Below, piece by piece: positions 54,043 to 63,681 of a stretch of DNA of 64,000 nt (position 1 is its first letter; every line of letters starts with the position of its first letter). The notes beneath the pieces are model-generated. The model worked only from the letters and a program-made list of their open reading frames with translations, had not been told where the DNA came from and searched no databases. Position numbers and translations under genes: made by a program. Source of the DNA: Pontibacter deserti. Lineage in GTDB: Bacteria; Bacteroidota; Bacteroidia; Cytophagales; Hymenobacteraceae. The stretch spans positions 2,604,001 to 2,668,000 of the forward strand of contig NZ_JALPRS010000001.1 of the NCBI RefSeq assembly GCF_023630255.1, written 5' to 3'.

Positions 54043-55257
54043 TTACATGCACTTCTCATTTACCACTTTGCCATTTACAATTACAGTGCATACATGAGAG
54101 GTATATTCAAACGGATCACCATCAAAGAGTACGATATCGGCATCTTTTCCTTTTTCCAGTGAACCAATGCGTTTATCCTGCCCAATCATTTTGGATGGCG
54201 CTGTTGTGATGGCTGCTAATGCCTGCTCGGGCTGCATACCGTTTGCCACTGCTACACTGGCTTCGAAAAGCAATACACGCGCTCTGGGCACGTAGGCTTC
54301 AAAACCACTCTGAATAGCTACCGGAATACCAGCTTTGGCAAGTATAGCTGCCGTTTCAAACGACATATTCTTGTTCTCTCCGTAAGCACGTGCCATAGTT
54401 GGATGCACTATAACCGGTACTGCTGCAGTTTTTATCTCATTCACCAACAGGTATGCTTCTGCAGCACCATCCAATACCATATTCAGGTTAAATTCTTTGG
54501 CTAAACGCAGGGCCGCCATAATATCCTGTGCTTTATTGGCTGTTACCAATGCTTTATACTTACCGCTCAGCACACCTGCAAGTGTTTCCAGTTTCAGGTT
54601 ACGGTCTGGGCGTTTTGCTGCATCTGTATTTGCCATCTTTTTGGCATAAGCCTGCGCAGCCTGCAACTCTGATCGCAGCATAGCCATACCTTTTGCCGAT
54701 GTTTTAGGAGAGTTATAGTTCTCCCCTACTGATGCCCCTAAGGTAAAAGCTACCATACTGGTGGTATCCAGCAAATGATCAAAGCCATCTTTGGATGTTT
54801 TTAAGGCCATTAACTGCCCGCTTGCCAGTGCGCCGGGCGCATGCCCTGTGTTTATAGTTGTAACACCATGGCTGCGAACCCAGCTTATTAGTTCTTCATT
54901 TGGATTATAGGCATCGATGGCACGTAGCTCGGGTTGTATAGGGGCGGTTTTCTCCAGTTGCTGCTGGTCGGCAGGTACGTTGTAGATACCAGCCAGGCCA
55001 ACAGAAGTATGGGCATCTACAAAACCCGGCGTAACAACTTTGGCTGTATAGGTTTTATAGTTCTGCGGCACCTGCAGGTTAGCGCCTACAGCTTCTATTC
55101 TGCCATCTTTTATCAGCACCACACCATTTTTAATGGGTGAGCCGGCCATTGTATAAACTGTTTCGCCTTTTACAGCGATCTGCGCCATAACCTGCTGTCC
55201 GCCAAGCAGGGCCATACCGGCAAGTATAACAGCTCGTAATTGTATATGTTTTTTCAT
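54043..55257 (-). CDS. Exported amidohydrolase-like protein with degenerate metal site
   Basis: A protein of 404 residues with a signal peptide (AVILAGMALLGGQQVMAQ). The fold is that of imidazolonepropionase-type amidohydrolases: PIKNGVVLIKDGRIEAVGA, then VTPGFVDAHTSVGLAG, and a C-terminal SLEKGKDADIVLFDGDPF. The HxH metal motif is changed: the first histidine remains in DAHTSVG but the second is a serine. The strand that carries HFHTH in the neighbouring paralogue reads ALVTANKAQD here. It is probably inactive or uses a different metal set. The paralogue lies immediately upstream in the same direction. Confidence 0.85.
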   Translation of the reverse strand: MKKHIQLRAVILAGMALLGGQQVMAQIAVKGETVYTMAGSPIKNGVVLIKDGRIEAVGANLQVPQNYKTYTAKVVTPGFVDAHTSVGLAGIYNVPADQQQLEKTAPIQPELRAIDAYNPNEELISWVRSHGVTTINTGHAPGALASGQLMALKTSKDGFDHLLDTTSMVAFTLGASVGENYNSPKTSAKGMAMLRSELQAAQAYAKKMANTDAAKRPDRNLKLETLAGVLSGKYKALVTANKAQDIMAALRLAKEFNLNMVLDGAAEAYLLVNEIKTAAVPVIVHPTMARAYGENKNMSFETAAILAKAGIPVAIQSGFEAYVPRARVLLFEASVAVANGMQPEQALAAITTAPSKMIGQDKRIGSLEKGKDADIVLFDGDPFEYTSHVCTVIVNGKVVNEKCM

Positions 55258-55273
55258 GATAATTTTTTAAAGA

Positions 55274-55362
55274 GACACAGGACATCAGACATAAGATATA
55301 AGACTCACAACTGAAAGGTACTTCTAAAGTCTTGTGTCCTGCGTCTTATATCTTATGTCACT
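55274..55362. repeat. Paired inverted heptad-periodic arrays
   Basis: Left array 55274-55308 (GACACAG, GACATCA, GACATAA, GATATAA, GACTCAC) and right array 55328-55362 run in opposite directions. GACATAAGATATAAGAC (55288-55304) and GTCTTATATCTTATGTC (55343-55359) are perfect 17-bp reverse complements, so a long hairpin can form between the two amidohydrolase genes. Confidence 0.7.
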
Positions 55363-56663
55363 TAATGCGTGTGATAATGTACATCTGTCTGGTAAGTGTT
55401 GTAGCCGCCAGTAGCAAACTTCTTATCTTCAGGATTACTGATATCAAATCGTTTCTTTCCTTCTACCCAAGTCTGTTCTATAGTTGTGTACACACTAAAA
55501 GGCTCGCCGCTCAATACTATAAAGTCAGCGTCCTTACCTTTCTCCAGAGAACCTACACGATTATCGAGATCCAGCATTTTAGCACCGGCTATAGTTAAGG
55601 CTTCCAATGCTTTTTCGCGGCTCATACCGGCACGCACGCCCAGCGCAGCACTTCGCATAAACAAGCGCGAATCAGTAATACCATCATCCGTATGAAAAGC
55701 AGTAAGCACACCGGCTTTTTCCAGCACAGCCCCATTGGAATTGCGTACTTCCACAGCTTCAGATTTACCACCGGGCGAGTCAAGTGTAATGATGGAGGCA
55801 GGAATGCCCGCCTTTGCAATTTCATCGGCCGCTTTCCAGGCTTCGCTAACGTGGTGGAGCACCATTTTAAAGCCAAATTCTTTTTGCAGGCGCAAGGCTG
55901 TCAGTACGTCATCGTAGCGGTGTGTATGGAAGTGTACAATCCTTTTGCCTTCCAGTATTTCTACCAGCGGAGCAAGATTAGCTTTATACTCCGGCAGTTT
56001 ATCAGCTTTACCTTTTGCGGCTTTTACTTTTGCCTGGTACTGCTGCGCATCCAGGAAAAGCTGGCGGGCCATAGCCGCTGATTTGGCACGTGTTCCCGGA
56101 AAAGGAGTTGCCTTCATGGGGTTTGTACCGTTGGCCATTTTCATACCGCCGCATATACCTGTGGTAACATCATCACAAAAGGTAAGGTCGCTGATGGTAT
56201 TGCCTTCGCGCATTTTAAGGTACACTGTTTGCCCGCTCATCAGGTGACCGGAACCTGGCATTACGTTTACTGTTGTTATACCTCCGGCAAGTGCGCGTTT
56301 AAAGGAATCACTGATTGGGTTAATGCCATCTATAATGCGTACATCCGGGTGCAGCGGCGCAGAGGCATCACCGCCAGATCCTTCACCTAAATGTGAATGG
56401 GTATCAACAAGGCCCGGCATCAGCACTTTGCCTTTCATGTCGAATTCTGTGGCCCCTTTCGGCACTTTTACCTGCCCGGCAGTGCCTACAGCAGTTATCT
56501 TTCCATGCTGCACTACCAGCACGCCATTTTCTATTGGTTTTCCGGCAATAGGGATGATCCTGGCGCCTGTAAATACATGCGGCTTTTCCTGTGCCCATGC
56601 TGAGGTGCTGCCCAGCGTTAAGGCCATGCCTAAGGCTGCCAATAATCTCTTATTGGTTTTCAT
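55362..56663 (-). CDS. Exported amidohydrolase
   Basis: A protein of 433 residues with a signal peptide (LLAALGMALTLGSTSAWAQ). HSHLG in VDTHSHLGEGSGGD supplies the HxH metal pair. HFHTHRYDDVLTALRLQKEFGF, the histidine of VLHHVSEAW, and the aspartate of FHTDDGITDS complete the site. SLEKGKDADFIVLSGEPF closes the barrel. The protein belongs to the imidazolonepropionase-like group, in which exported members are dipeptidases or of unknown specificity. The gene is probably co-transcribed with the degenerate paralogue downstream, with an inverted heptad array in the gap. Confidence 0.88.
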   Translation of the reverse strand: MKTNKRLLAALGMALTLGSTSAWAQEKPHVFTGARIIPIAGKPIENGVLVVQHGKITAVGTAGQVKVPKGATEFDMKGKVLMPGLVDTHSHLGEGSGGDASAPLHPDVRIIDGINPISDSFKRALAGGITTVNVMPGSGHLMSGQTVYLKMREGNTISDLTFCDDVTTGICGGMKMANGTNPMKATPFPGTRAKSAAMARQLFLDAQQYQAKVKAAKGKADKLPEYKANLAPLVEILEGKRIVHFHTHRYDDVLTALRLQKEFGFKMVLHHVSEAWKAADEIAKAGIPASIITLDSPGGKSEAVEVRNSNGAVLEKAGVLTAFHTDDGITDSRLFMRSAALGVRAGMSREKALEALTIAGAKMLDLDNRVGSLEKGKDADFIVLSGEPFSVYTTIEQTWVEGKKRFDISNPEDKKFATGGYNTYQTDVHYHTH

Positions 56664-57061
56664 AAAATATAAGGTAAGGAGGTTAGTTCAGTTCTTGAAC
56701 TTAAGAATTAAATACCTTAAATAAAATAGCTTACCGATCTATAGGTATGTTCTTGCCATTTTATGCTCTCAAACTTTCCTTTTCTGCTACCGCACACCCC
56801 GCCCCATACTATACCAAAAGCACCTTAGACCAAGGTTATACTTATTGCTCTGTATTCATTTTCAGTTTAGCAGACTTATTCCGGTGTAGTTTTCCTCCAT
56901 TTCAGAATTTATACTCCACTTAATTTAAACTGCTCTATACCTGTCTTGGCCAGTATTTCTCCATTTAATAAGCCTCCCTATCATAGCAGCACAAAAATTC
57001 TGTTACCTGAATTTATTTTAAAACCGTTTAATAACATATAGCACCGCATATCACTCGCATC
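56664..57061. other. 398-bp divergent spacer
   Basis: No gene or RNA is supported. The spacer is AT-rich, with pyrimidine-rich stretches and a few AAGTATA-type words, and it must contain promoters for the amidohydrolases and the 57062 gene. No TAnnTTTG box is convincing. Confidence 0.4.
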
Positions 57062-57745
57062 ATGAAAGTCACTGTAAAACAATATTTTATACAGCTGACC
57101 ACAGTGAAAATAGCTACGCTACTACTTATAGTTCTCTGTGGCTGCTCTCCCACCACCCGGATTACCGGCACCTGGAGAAATCCGGATGTGAATAAGACCT
57201 ATAATAACATTGTAATAGCCGCTCTAACGGATAATGTAAAGGCAAGACAGGAAATGGAAAATGACCTGCAGATGCAGTTACAGATGCGCGGCATCAAGGC
57301 CACAAAGAGCCTTGATTTCTTTCCGCCTTCGTGGGCAGGCAGAAATGGGCCTGATGTAGACCTGTTGGTAGAAAGGATTAAAGGAAAAGGTATTGATGGT
57401 ATTCTAACAATTGCACTAGTAGATAAGGAAACCAGAACGCGCTATGTTCCCGGCTACTACAGGTATGACCCTATGGTATATTACGGGGGATGGTACGGAA
57501 GTTTCTGGGGCTATTATTCATACTGGTATCCTATGATTTATGAACCAGGTTACTACACAGAAGAAGAGATTTATTACGTAGAAACCAACCTCTATGATGT
57601 TAGTACCGATGTTCTGATGTGGTCTGCAAAAACAAGATCGTACAGCCCTTCCAGGCTCAGAAAAGAAGCTGAAAAACTTTCGGAGATGATAGTAACTCGG
57701 TTAGGACAAGAAAATTTAATACACGCCACACTTCAGGAAGAATAA
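57062..57745 (+). CDS. Probable lipoprotein with tyrosine/glycine-rich centre
   Basis: A protein of 227 residues. The N-terminal hydrophobic core ends LCGCS, a lipobox with Cys near residue 28. PTTRITGTWRNPDVNKTYNNIVIAALTDN starts a domain that resembles DUF4136-like lipoproteins. The middle segment YYRYDPMVYYGGWYGSFWGYYSYWYPMIYEPGYY is extremely rich in Tyr, Gly and Trp. The C-terminal EEIYYVETNLYDVSTDVLMWSAKTRSYSPS is beta-like. The role is unknown. A strong hairpin follows the stop, shared with the M28 peptidase gene. Confidence 0.68.
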   Translation: MKVTVKQYFIQLTTVKIATLLLIVLCGCSPTTRITGTWRNPDVNKTYNNIVIAALTDNVKARQEMENDLQMQLQMRGIKATKSLDFFPPSWAGRNGPDVDLLVERIKGKGIDGILTIALVDKETRTRYVPGYYRYDPMVYYGGWYGSFWGYYSYWYPMIYEPGYYTEEEIYYVETNLYDVSTDVLMWSAKTRSYSPSRLRKEAEKLSEMIVTRLGQENLIHATLQEE

Positions 57746-57770
57746 AAAAGGCACTGTAAAAGTGCCTTTT
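57745..57770. terminator. Bidirectional terminator
   Basis: AAAAAGGCACT and AGTGCCTTTT form a stem with a loop of about five nucleotides between convergent genes. Confidence 0.85.
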
Positions 57771-57785
57771 TTATTTATATCTTAC

Positions 57786-58808
57786 TTACTCGTTGTAAAC
57801 CACATGCAGTACCGTTTGCCCAACTGCTTTTAATGTATTTGGGCTGATAATGGCCATGCTATCGGAGTGGCGGTGGTGGTAATCACCAAAATAGTCTCCA
57901 TCAATCGCTGTCATGTTATATTCTATGATATCGATCATCGGTATTTTAGCTATCGTGTTGATGTAGTAATGATCGTCGGTAATGGCTGAGGCATTTACAT
58001 ACTTAAAGTAATCAGAGTACCCTAATTTGTTGCCGGCTTTCCAAACTTTATCTACTACATCTTTTGCATAATCCATCGAGTTGCCTTCGCGGGCAAAACG
58101 TGCATTGTTAGCCCCCACCATATCCAGCAGTATGCCATACTTAGCTGTATAGTTCGGGTTGTGCTTGTTCTTGCTCCAGTACTGTGAACCCAGGCACCAG
58201 GTATCTTCTTTGTAAGGTAGTTTGCTGTTATCCGGTTGGCCGTAATCTTCCCCATCGAAAAAGAAAAGATCTACTCCTACTCCTGGCTTTTGCTGCGCGG
58301 CATTTATAGTTCTGGCAATCTCTAGAAGTACAGCTACACCGCTGCCACCGTCATTGGCACCATCAATTGGTTTATCCGGGTTGCTGCTGTCTTTGTCGGC
58401 AAAAGGACGCGTATCCCAGTGGGCTGCGAGCATAATACGCGTACCAGCTTCCGGGTTATAAGAAGCAATGATGTTGCGCAGGTTCAGCATAGTACCATCA
58501 AAGGCACGCACCTGAAATTCCTGTACTTTTACATCGGCCCCATACGCTTTTAATTTACTGATGATCCAGTCTCCTGTTGCTTTATGGGGTTCTGTATTTG
58601 GCACTCTTGGCCCGAAAGCCACCTGCTTTGCCACAAACTTATAAGCTGAATCAGCATGAAACACCGGAGCCGTTACACCAGTTGGTTCAGTTGTTTCTTC
58701 GGTAGCTACGGTTGCTTGCTCGTTATTGCTTTTCTCTGCAGGATCGCAACTATAAAGTGCCAGTGCACCGCAGAAAAGTATAGCTATCAGGTTCAATTTA
58801 TTCTTCAT
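57786..58808 (-). CDS. M28-family metallopeptidase / glutaminyl cyclase-like lipoprotein
   Basis: A protein of 340 residues. The signal ends LYSCD, a lipobox. The alpha/beta fold matches M28 zinc peptidases and the related glutaminyl-peptide cyclotransferases: [37 protein letters not shown] holds the first histidine and aspartate ligands, [13 protein letters not shown] the glutamate/aspartate pair, and [10 protein letters not shown] a later histidine. The WDTRPFAD spelling is frequent in the cyclase-like group, so activity on N-terminal glutamine is possible. The ATG lies inside the cysS 3' end (11-bp overlap), which implies coupled translation. Confidence 0.88.
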   Translation of the reverse strand: MKNKLNLIAILFCGALALYSCDPAEKSNNEQATVATEETTEPTGVTAPVFHADSAYKFVAKQVAFGPRVPNTEPHKATGDWIISKLKAYGADVKVQEFQVRAFDGTMLNLRNIIASYNPEAGTRIMLAAHWDTRPFADKDSSNPDKPIDGANDGGSGVAVLLEIARTINAAQQKPGVGVDLFFFDGEDYGQPDNSKLPYKEDTWCLGSQYWSKNKHNPNYTAKYGILLDMVGANNARFAREGNSMDYAKDVVDKVWKAGNKLGYSDYFKYVNASAITDDHYYINTIAKIPMIDIIEYNMTAIDGDYFGDYHHRHSDSMAIISPNTLKAVGQTVLHVVYNE

Positions 58809-60288
58809 AAGCCCAGTCGATACCGGTTTTTAAGTCTTTAATTACAATGCCCTGCTTTTTCAGCTCAGCCCGGATGGCATCTACTTTATCGTAGGCTTTG
58901 GTTGCCTTGGCTTCTTTATAAAACTCCAATATAAGCCCAAGCATTTCTTCCTGATCACCGAGCGGTTCTTCCTTCAGGCCAAGTATATCCAGCACCAGCG
59001 TTCTGTAGGTTCCTTTTATGGTATCAAATGTTCCACGTGTGAGATGGCTGATCTGCAGCTGCCCTAAGTATAAACTGTTGATCTTTTTGAGCAGGTTGAA
59101 CAGCGAAGCTATCGTTCTGGCCGTGTTCATGTCATCATCTAACCCACGGAAGCAATCTTCGGTCAGTTTCAGCAGTTCCTGGTTCAGCTTTTCGTCTGGC
59201 GTAGCACCTTCTTCCGGGTACTGCATTTTATCCAGTACGCGCATTCCGTTCATCAGCTTGGTATAACCCTTACGGGCGGCCTGCAGCGCTTCGTTGCTAA
59301 AGTCCAAGGTACTTCTATAGTGCGCCTGAAGAATAAAGAAGCGTATCGTCATGGGGCTATAGGCCTGCTCCAACATCTGGTGATTGCCGCTGAATAGCTC
59401 GCTCAGGTTTATAAAGTTACCCAGCGATTTACCCATCTTCTGACCATTTACTGTGATCATGTTGTTATGAACCCAGTATTTTGCAGCATCAGAGTGGCTG
59501 TGGCTTGCCTGGCTTTGTGCTATTTCGCATTCGTGGTGCGGGAACATCAGGTCCAGTCCGCCGCCATGTATATCAAAATTATTGCCCAGGTATTTACGGC
59601 TCATGGCCGAGCATTCTAAATGCCAGCCTGGGAAACCGTCGCTCCACGGCGAAGGCCAGCGCATGATATGTGAAGGCGAAGCTTTTTTCCAAAGGGCGAA
59701 ATCCAGCGGCGAACGTTTTTCTTCCTGCCCTTCGGTTTCGCGGGTATTGCTCAGCAGATCTTCTATAATGCGACCAGACAGCTTGCCATAGTTGTGGTTT
59801 TTGTTGTAAGCCGGCACATCAAAGTATACCGAGCCATTCACTTCATAAGCAAAACCGTTCTCCAATATCTCCTTTATCATCTCTATCTGCTCGATGATGT
59901 GGCCGGAGGCACGTGGCTCGATGTCCGGAGAAAGCGTATTCAGTTTTTCGAGGTCGCGGTGGTATACGTTGGTATAGTGTTGCACCACTTCCATCGGCTC
60001 CAGTTTCTGCGCCTTAGCAATCTTCTCGATCTTATCTTCACCTTCGTCCGCATCATTTTGCAAATGACCAACGTCGGTAATGTTGCGCACAAAGCGTACT
60101 TTATACTTCAGGTATTTAAGGTAACGATACAGCACATCGAAGGTAACCGCACTGCGGGCGTGGCCTAAGTGTGGCTCGCCGTAAACAGTTGGCCCGCACA
60201 GGTACATGCCCACAAACGGAGCGTGTAACGGTTCAAATACTTCCTTCTTGCGTGTGAGTGTATTGTATAGATTCAGTTTCTGTTGCAT
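58798..60288 (-). CDS. cysS: Cysteine--tRNA ligase
   Basis: A class I synthetase of 496 residues. The zinc-site cysteine is in YLCGPTVY, the HIGH-type motif is HLGHARS, and the KMSKS-type loop is KMGKSLGN with glycine at the third position. [22 protein letters not shown] carries the remaining zinc ligands. I chose the ATG at 60288; an in-frame GTG at 60306 adds six residues outside the family start. Its stop overlaps the M28 gene start. Confidence 0.96.
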   Translation of the reverse strand: MQQKLNLYNTLTRKKEVFEPLHAPFVGMYLCGPTVYGEPHLGHARSAVTFDVLYRYLKYLKYKVRFVRNITDVGHLQNDADEGEDKIEKIAKAQKLEPMEVVQHYTNVYHRDLEKLNTLSPDIEPRASGHIIEQIEMIKEILENGFAYEVNGSVYFDVPAYNKNHNYGKLSGRIIEDLLSNTRETEGQEEKRSPLDFALWKKASPSHIMRWPSPWSDGFPGWHLECSAMSRKYLGNNFDIHGGGLDLMFPHHECEIAQSQASHSHSDAAKYWVHNNMITVNGQKMGKSLGNFINLSELFSGNHQMLEQAYSPMTIRFFILQAHYRSTLDFSNEALQAARKGYTKLMNGMRVLDKMQYPEEGATPDEKLNQELLKLTEDCFRGLDDDMNTARTIASLFNLLKKINSLYLGQLQISHLTRGTFDTIKGTYRTLVLDILGLKEEPLGDQEEMLGLILEFYKEAKATKAYDKVDAIRAELKKQGIVIKDLKTGIDWAYEE

Positions 60289-60392
60289 AATTATAAGTAT
60301 AGGCACCAGTGGCGCCGCACTTTATAGTTGATCAGCCTGATACGGCTTATTAATAATTCAAAATTAAAAAGATCGCGCCCCAAGTCCTAACG

Positions 60393-61508
60393 TTACTCCT
60401 CTTCCAGCACATACTTGGCCGAGATCGGGAAATGATCCGAAAGTCCCATTTCGTAATGCGTCTGAAAACTGTAAGCCCGAAGCCCCTCACTATAAAACTG
60501 GTTATCGATGCGCAGGAACGGCAGCGGCCCGTTATAAGTTGCCCCTACTCCGGTACCTGCTTCCACAAAAGCGTTCTGCAGATTTCGGGCCAGCTGATTA
60601 TAAGTATAGCTTGAAGGCATATCGTTAAAGTCGCCGCAAACTATAACCGGATGAGGCGATTCGTTAATATGTTCCAGCAGCTTTTCTACCTGGTGACTAC
60701 GGGCAATAAATCCTTTTTTCAGACGACGCGCCAGGTTACGGCCTTCTTTCTTAAAGCTTTCTTCGTTACCTATAGCTGAATAAGTATTCTCAATGTCCTG
60801 CGACTTTATACTCATCGACTGAAGGTGTGTAGAGTAGATGCGCACTGTATCTCCTTTCACATTCAGGTCGGCCCAGATAGCACGATTTACATTTGACTCT
60901 CCAAAGCGGATAATCCCTTTATTTAAAATCGGGTAACGGGAAAAGATTGCCGTACCAATATCAGCCTTGTTGCGGTCAACATAAGACACAGAGAAATATC
61001 TGTATTTATCGTAGCGGTTACCAATGCGGCTAATAGTGTTATAAGTATTAGAACCACGATTGCTGTAAAACTCCTGCAGGCAGTACACATCGGCAGGGTG
61101 TGTGGCTACCCAATCAATCATTTCACTGGATGCTTCCCGGGCACTGCCATCCGTATCTGTATAAGCATTAAATACATGCACGTTGTAGCTTAGCACCTGC
61201 AAGGTTTTAGCTCCTTCCGGTTGTTCATCGCTAAAATTAAAAGCCATAAGCCGGCTATAATAACCCCAGCCAAGTATAATTACCAACAACGGCAACACTA
61301 GCAGCCACGACCGTTTAATAAGCCAGTATAGCAGGAACAGGACATTAAGCACAAGTGCACCCGGAAGCGATAAGGCCACAAATCCGGCTGGCCAGAACTC
61401 ATGTGGCGGCACACGTAGACACAGCACGCCAAGCAGCACCCAAAACACCACCAGGATGTTCAGGATGAGCCAAAACCGACGCCGTATTTTTTTAAATGTA
61501 TCTGACAC
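60393..61508 (-). CDS. Membrane-anchored endonuclease/exonuclease/phosphatase-fold protein
   Basis: A protein of about 371 residues. Three hydrophobic segments in the first 90 residues (WLILNILVVFWVLLGVLCL, FVALSLPGALVLNVLFLLYWL, WLLVLPLLVIILGW) anchor a C-terminal EEP domain. That domain has LQVLSYNVHVFN, YCLQEFYSN, HPVIVCGDFNDMP and GLSDHFPISA, with the Glu, Asp and His of DNase I-like enzymes. The substrate may be a phospholipid or nucleic acid. No ATG precedes the first helix, so translation starts at GTG 61508 or at TTG 61523. A TAnnTTTG-like box (TATGTTTG on the minus strand, 61513-61520) favours the GTG. Confidence 0.85.
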   Translation of the reverse strand: MSDTFKKIRRRFWLILNILVVFWVLLGVLCLRVPPHEFWPAGFVALSLPGALVLNVLFLLYWLIKRSWLLVLPLLVIILGWGYYSRLMAFNFSDEQPEGAKTLQVLSYNVHVFNAYTDTDGSAREASSEMIDWVATHPADVYCLQEFYSNRGSNTYNTISRIGNRYDKYRYFSVSYVDRNKADIGTAIFSRYPILNKGIIRFGESNVNRAIWADLNVKGDTVRIYSTHLQSMSIKSQDIENTYSAIGNEESFKKEGRNLARRLKKGFIARSHQVEKLLEHINESPHPVIVCGDFNDMPSSYTYNQLARNLQNAFVEAGTGVGATYNGPLPFLRIDNQFYSEGLRAYSFQTHYEMGLSDHFPISAKYVLEEE

Positions 61509-61728
61509 GAAACAAACATACAAAGAAACCCTTGATGTATACTATGCCTGTTATAGAAAATAGCAGACCAATAACTGCAATTTAAGCATAATTGTAATTG
61601 CTAAAGAACTATAAAGTAGCGATGGCTGTTACATTACCAACAACACCTCCGGCCGCTACCTTTAAGGGCAGCTGCAACTCCCAGAATCAGGCAGAAACTA
61701 TAAATTATATAGCCAGTAACGGACTGTA

Positions 61729-61759
61729 TTGTATATATAATGTTTTTGTTGTAAATTTG
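61729..61759 (+). promoter_or_regulatory. Promoter of the rimP-nusA-infB operon
   Basis: TTG at 61729-61731 and TAAATTTG at 61752-61759 are separated by 20 bp, matching the Bacteroidota arrangement. A leader of about 60 nt follows. The rest of the gap from 61524 is AT-rich with no gene that I accept. Confidence 0.7.
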
Positions 61760-61782
61760 TGACATTATTTCCAAGGAGATGA

Positions 61783-61799
61783 GGGGACACGAAGTCCCC
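61783..61799 (+). promoter_or_regulatory. Leader hairpin upstream of rimP
   Basis: GGGGAC and GTCCCC form a 6-bp stem with the loop ACGAA, followed by TTCTTTATTTCTT. It lies within the predicted leader and could attenuate the operon, as translation-factor operons often are controlled in this way. That is inference. Confidence 0.5.
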
Positions 61800-61825
61800 T
61801 TCTTTATTTCTTATACTTGTAAACA

Positions 61826-62299
61826 ATGGCACTAACCGCGAAAAGCATACAAGAGATGGCGGAAGCCAGTCTTCCTGACAGCGACCTGTTTATAGTGGAT
61901 GTAGCCGTGTCTGATTCACCGGCTAGACCTAAAATCACGGTGCTTGCTGATGGCGAACAAGGTATAACTATTGACCAGTGTGCAACTATAAGCCGCCGTA
62001 TTAACGCAAAGATTGCAGAAACCTATGGCGAAGAACTGGCTTATGTGCTGGAAGTGAGCTCACCGGGTGTAGATTTCCCGCTGACACAGCCAAAGCAGTT
62101 TAAGCGTAATGTAGGCCGCAACCTGAAGTTAAAACTACAGGATGGTATTGAAAAAACCGGCAAACTGGAAGAAGTAACCGAAACAGGTATAAACCTGACA
62201 GAAGAAGTAAAACAAAAAGGCAAAAAGGCAACGTATGTGCCTGTGCAAATACCTTTCGGGGAGATTGTAAAAGCAAATGTTGTAATATCATTTAAATAA
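61826..62299 (+). CDS. rimP: Ribosome maturation factor RimP
   Basis: A 30S assembly factor of 157 residues, the usual length. The N-terminal alpha/beta domain (LFIVDVAVSDSPARPKITVLAD, then TIDQCATISRRINAKI) and LEVSSPGVDFPLTQPKQFKRNVGRNLKL are the family hallmarks. The C-terminal SH3-like part is VQIPFGEIVKANVVISFK. It leads the operon rimP-nusA-infB, an order conserved across bacteria, and is separated from nusA by 7 bp. Confidence 0.95.
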   Translation: MALTAKSIQEMAEASLPDSDLFIVDVAVSDSPARPKITVLADGEQGITIDQCATISRRINAKIAETYGEELAYVLEVSSPGVDFPLTQPKQFKRNVGRNLKLKLQDGIEKTGKLEEVTETGINLTEEVKQKGKKATYVPVQIPFGEIVKANVVISFK

Positions 62300-62306
62300 A
62301 AAGATA

Positions 62307-63560
62307 ATGAACAGTTCAGTCCTGATCGAGTCGTTCGCTGAGTTTGCGAAATTCAAGAACATAGACCGCCCGACCATGATGCGTATACTTGAAGACGTGT
62401 TCCGCACCATGATCCGTAAAAAGTGGGGTACCGACGAGAACTTTGACATCATCCTGAACGTGGAGAAAGGTGACCTGGAGATCTGGCGTAACCGCGAAAT
62501 TGTGGACGACAACTCAGAGGACATCTGGGATCATGATAAGATTGCTTTATCGGATGCACGCAAGATAGAGCCTGACTTTGAAGTGGGTGAAGAAGTATCA
62601 GAAGAGATACAACTGGAAGACTTTGGCCGCCGCGCTGTACTTACAGCCCGCCAAACGCTGATCCAGCGCATCAAAGACATGGAAAAGGAATTGCTGTTCC
62701 AGAAGTATAAAGACCTTGTGGGTGAGATCATCTCTGGTGAAGTATACCAGGTATGGAACCGCGAAGTGTTATTACTGGACCAGGACGAGAACGAGCTGCT
62801 GATACCAAAAGGAGAGCAGATACCAAAAGACCGTTACCGTAAAGGCGATGTAGTACGTGCTGTAGTTCAGCGTGTTGAAATTGTGAACGGTAATCCAAAG
62901 ATCATACTTTCACGTACATCTCCTGCATTCCTGGAGCGTTTATTTGAGAACGAAGTACCGGAGATATATGATGGTCTTATCGCTATCAAGAAAATTGTTC
63001 GTGAGCCAGGAGAGCGTGCTAAAGTAGCCGTAGAATCTTTTGACGACCGAATTGATCCGGTTGGTGCCTGCGTGGGTATGAAAGGTTCTCGTATACACAG
63101 CATAGTACGTGAGCTTGAAAACGAAAACATAGACGTTATAAACTATACTGATAACCTGGAGCTGTATATTCAGCGTGCGCTTAGCCCGGCTAAGATCAGC
63201 AGCATCAAGATAGACGAAGAGAACAAGCGTGTATCTGTGTTCCTGAAGCCAGACCAGGTATCGTTAGCAATCGGTAAAGGTGGCCAGAACATTAAATTGG
63301 CAAGCCGCCTGGTTGATATGGAGATCGACGTATTCAGAGAGTCTGAAGTATACGAAGAAGACATCAGCCTGGAAGAATTTACAGATGAGATCGAAGACTG
63401 GGTAATTGCAGAATTACGCCGCATCGGTCTGGACACAGCGAAGAGCGTACTGGCAGTTAGCAAAGAAGACTTGCTGCGCCGCACGGAGTTAGAAGAAGAA
63501 ACCATTGACGACGTGCTGGCTATCCTGCGCGAAGAGTTGGAAGAAGAAGACAATCAATAG
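62307..63560 (+). CDS. nusA: Transcription termination/antitermination protein NusA
   Basis: An RNA polymerase-binding factor of 417 residues. The N-terminal domain is followed by an S1 domain (GEIISGEVYQVWNREVLLLD), KH1 (VGACVGMKGSRIHSIVRELENENIDVI) and KH2 (SLAIGKGGQNIKLASRLVDMEIDVF). The C-terminus keeps one HhH-like acidic repeat (VIAELRRIGLDTAKSVLAVSKEDLLRRTELEEETIDDVLAILREELEEED) and lacks the second seen in enterobacteria. Translation-coupled neighbours suggest a shared role in transcription and translation. Confidence 0.96.
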   Translation: MNSSVLIESFAEFAKFKNIDRPTMMRILEDVFRTMIRKKWGTDENFDIILNVEKGDLEIWRNREIVDDNSEDIWDHDKIALSDARKIEPDFEVGEEVSEEIQLEDFGRRAVLTARQTLIQRIKDMEKELLFQKYKDLVGEIISGEVYQVWNREVLLLDQDENELLIPKGEQIPKDRYRKGDVVRAVVQRVEIVNGNPKIILSRTSPAFLERLFENEVPEIYDGLIAIKKIVREPGERAKVAVESFDDRIDPVGACVGMKGSRIHSIVRELENENIDVINYTDNLELYIQRALSPAKISSIKIDEENKRVSVFLKPDQVSLAIGKGGQNIKLASRLVDMEIDVFRESEVYEEDISLEEFTDEIEDWVIAELRRIGLDTAKSVLAVSKEDLLRRTELEEETIDDVLAILREELEEEDNQ

Positions 63561-63567
63561 TTGTACG

Positions 63568-63610
63568 TTGTGCCCCATTCGCATAATTTTGAAAGAAATT
63601 ACCGAGGGGC
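63568..63610. repeat. Inverted repeat between nusA and infB
   Basis: GTGCCCC (63568-63574) and GGGGCAC (63604-63610) are perfect reverse complements, with an inner AATTT/AAATT stem in the loop. It may be a processing or attenuation site. No T run follows. Confidence 0.5.
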
Positions 63611-63681
63611 ACTGCGCATTACCTGGTATAAGGGCAACTAACAATTAATATTAAGATTAAAAAGACAGCATATAGAACAAA

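Noticed and set aside
61622..61762. Plus-strand frame of 46 codons before rimP
   Set aside because: It runs across the rimP promoter, has low-complexity content and lacks any recognisable domain.
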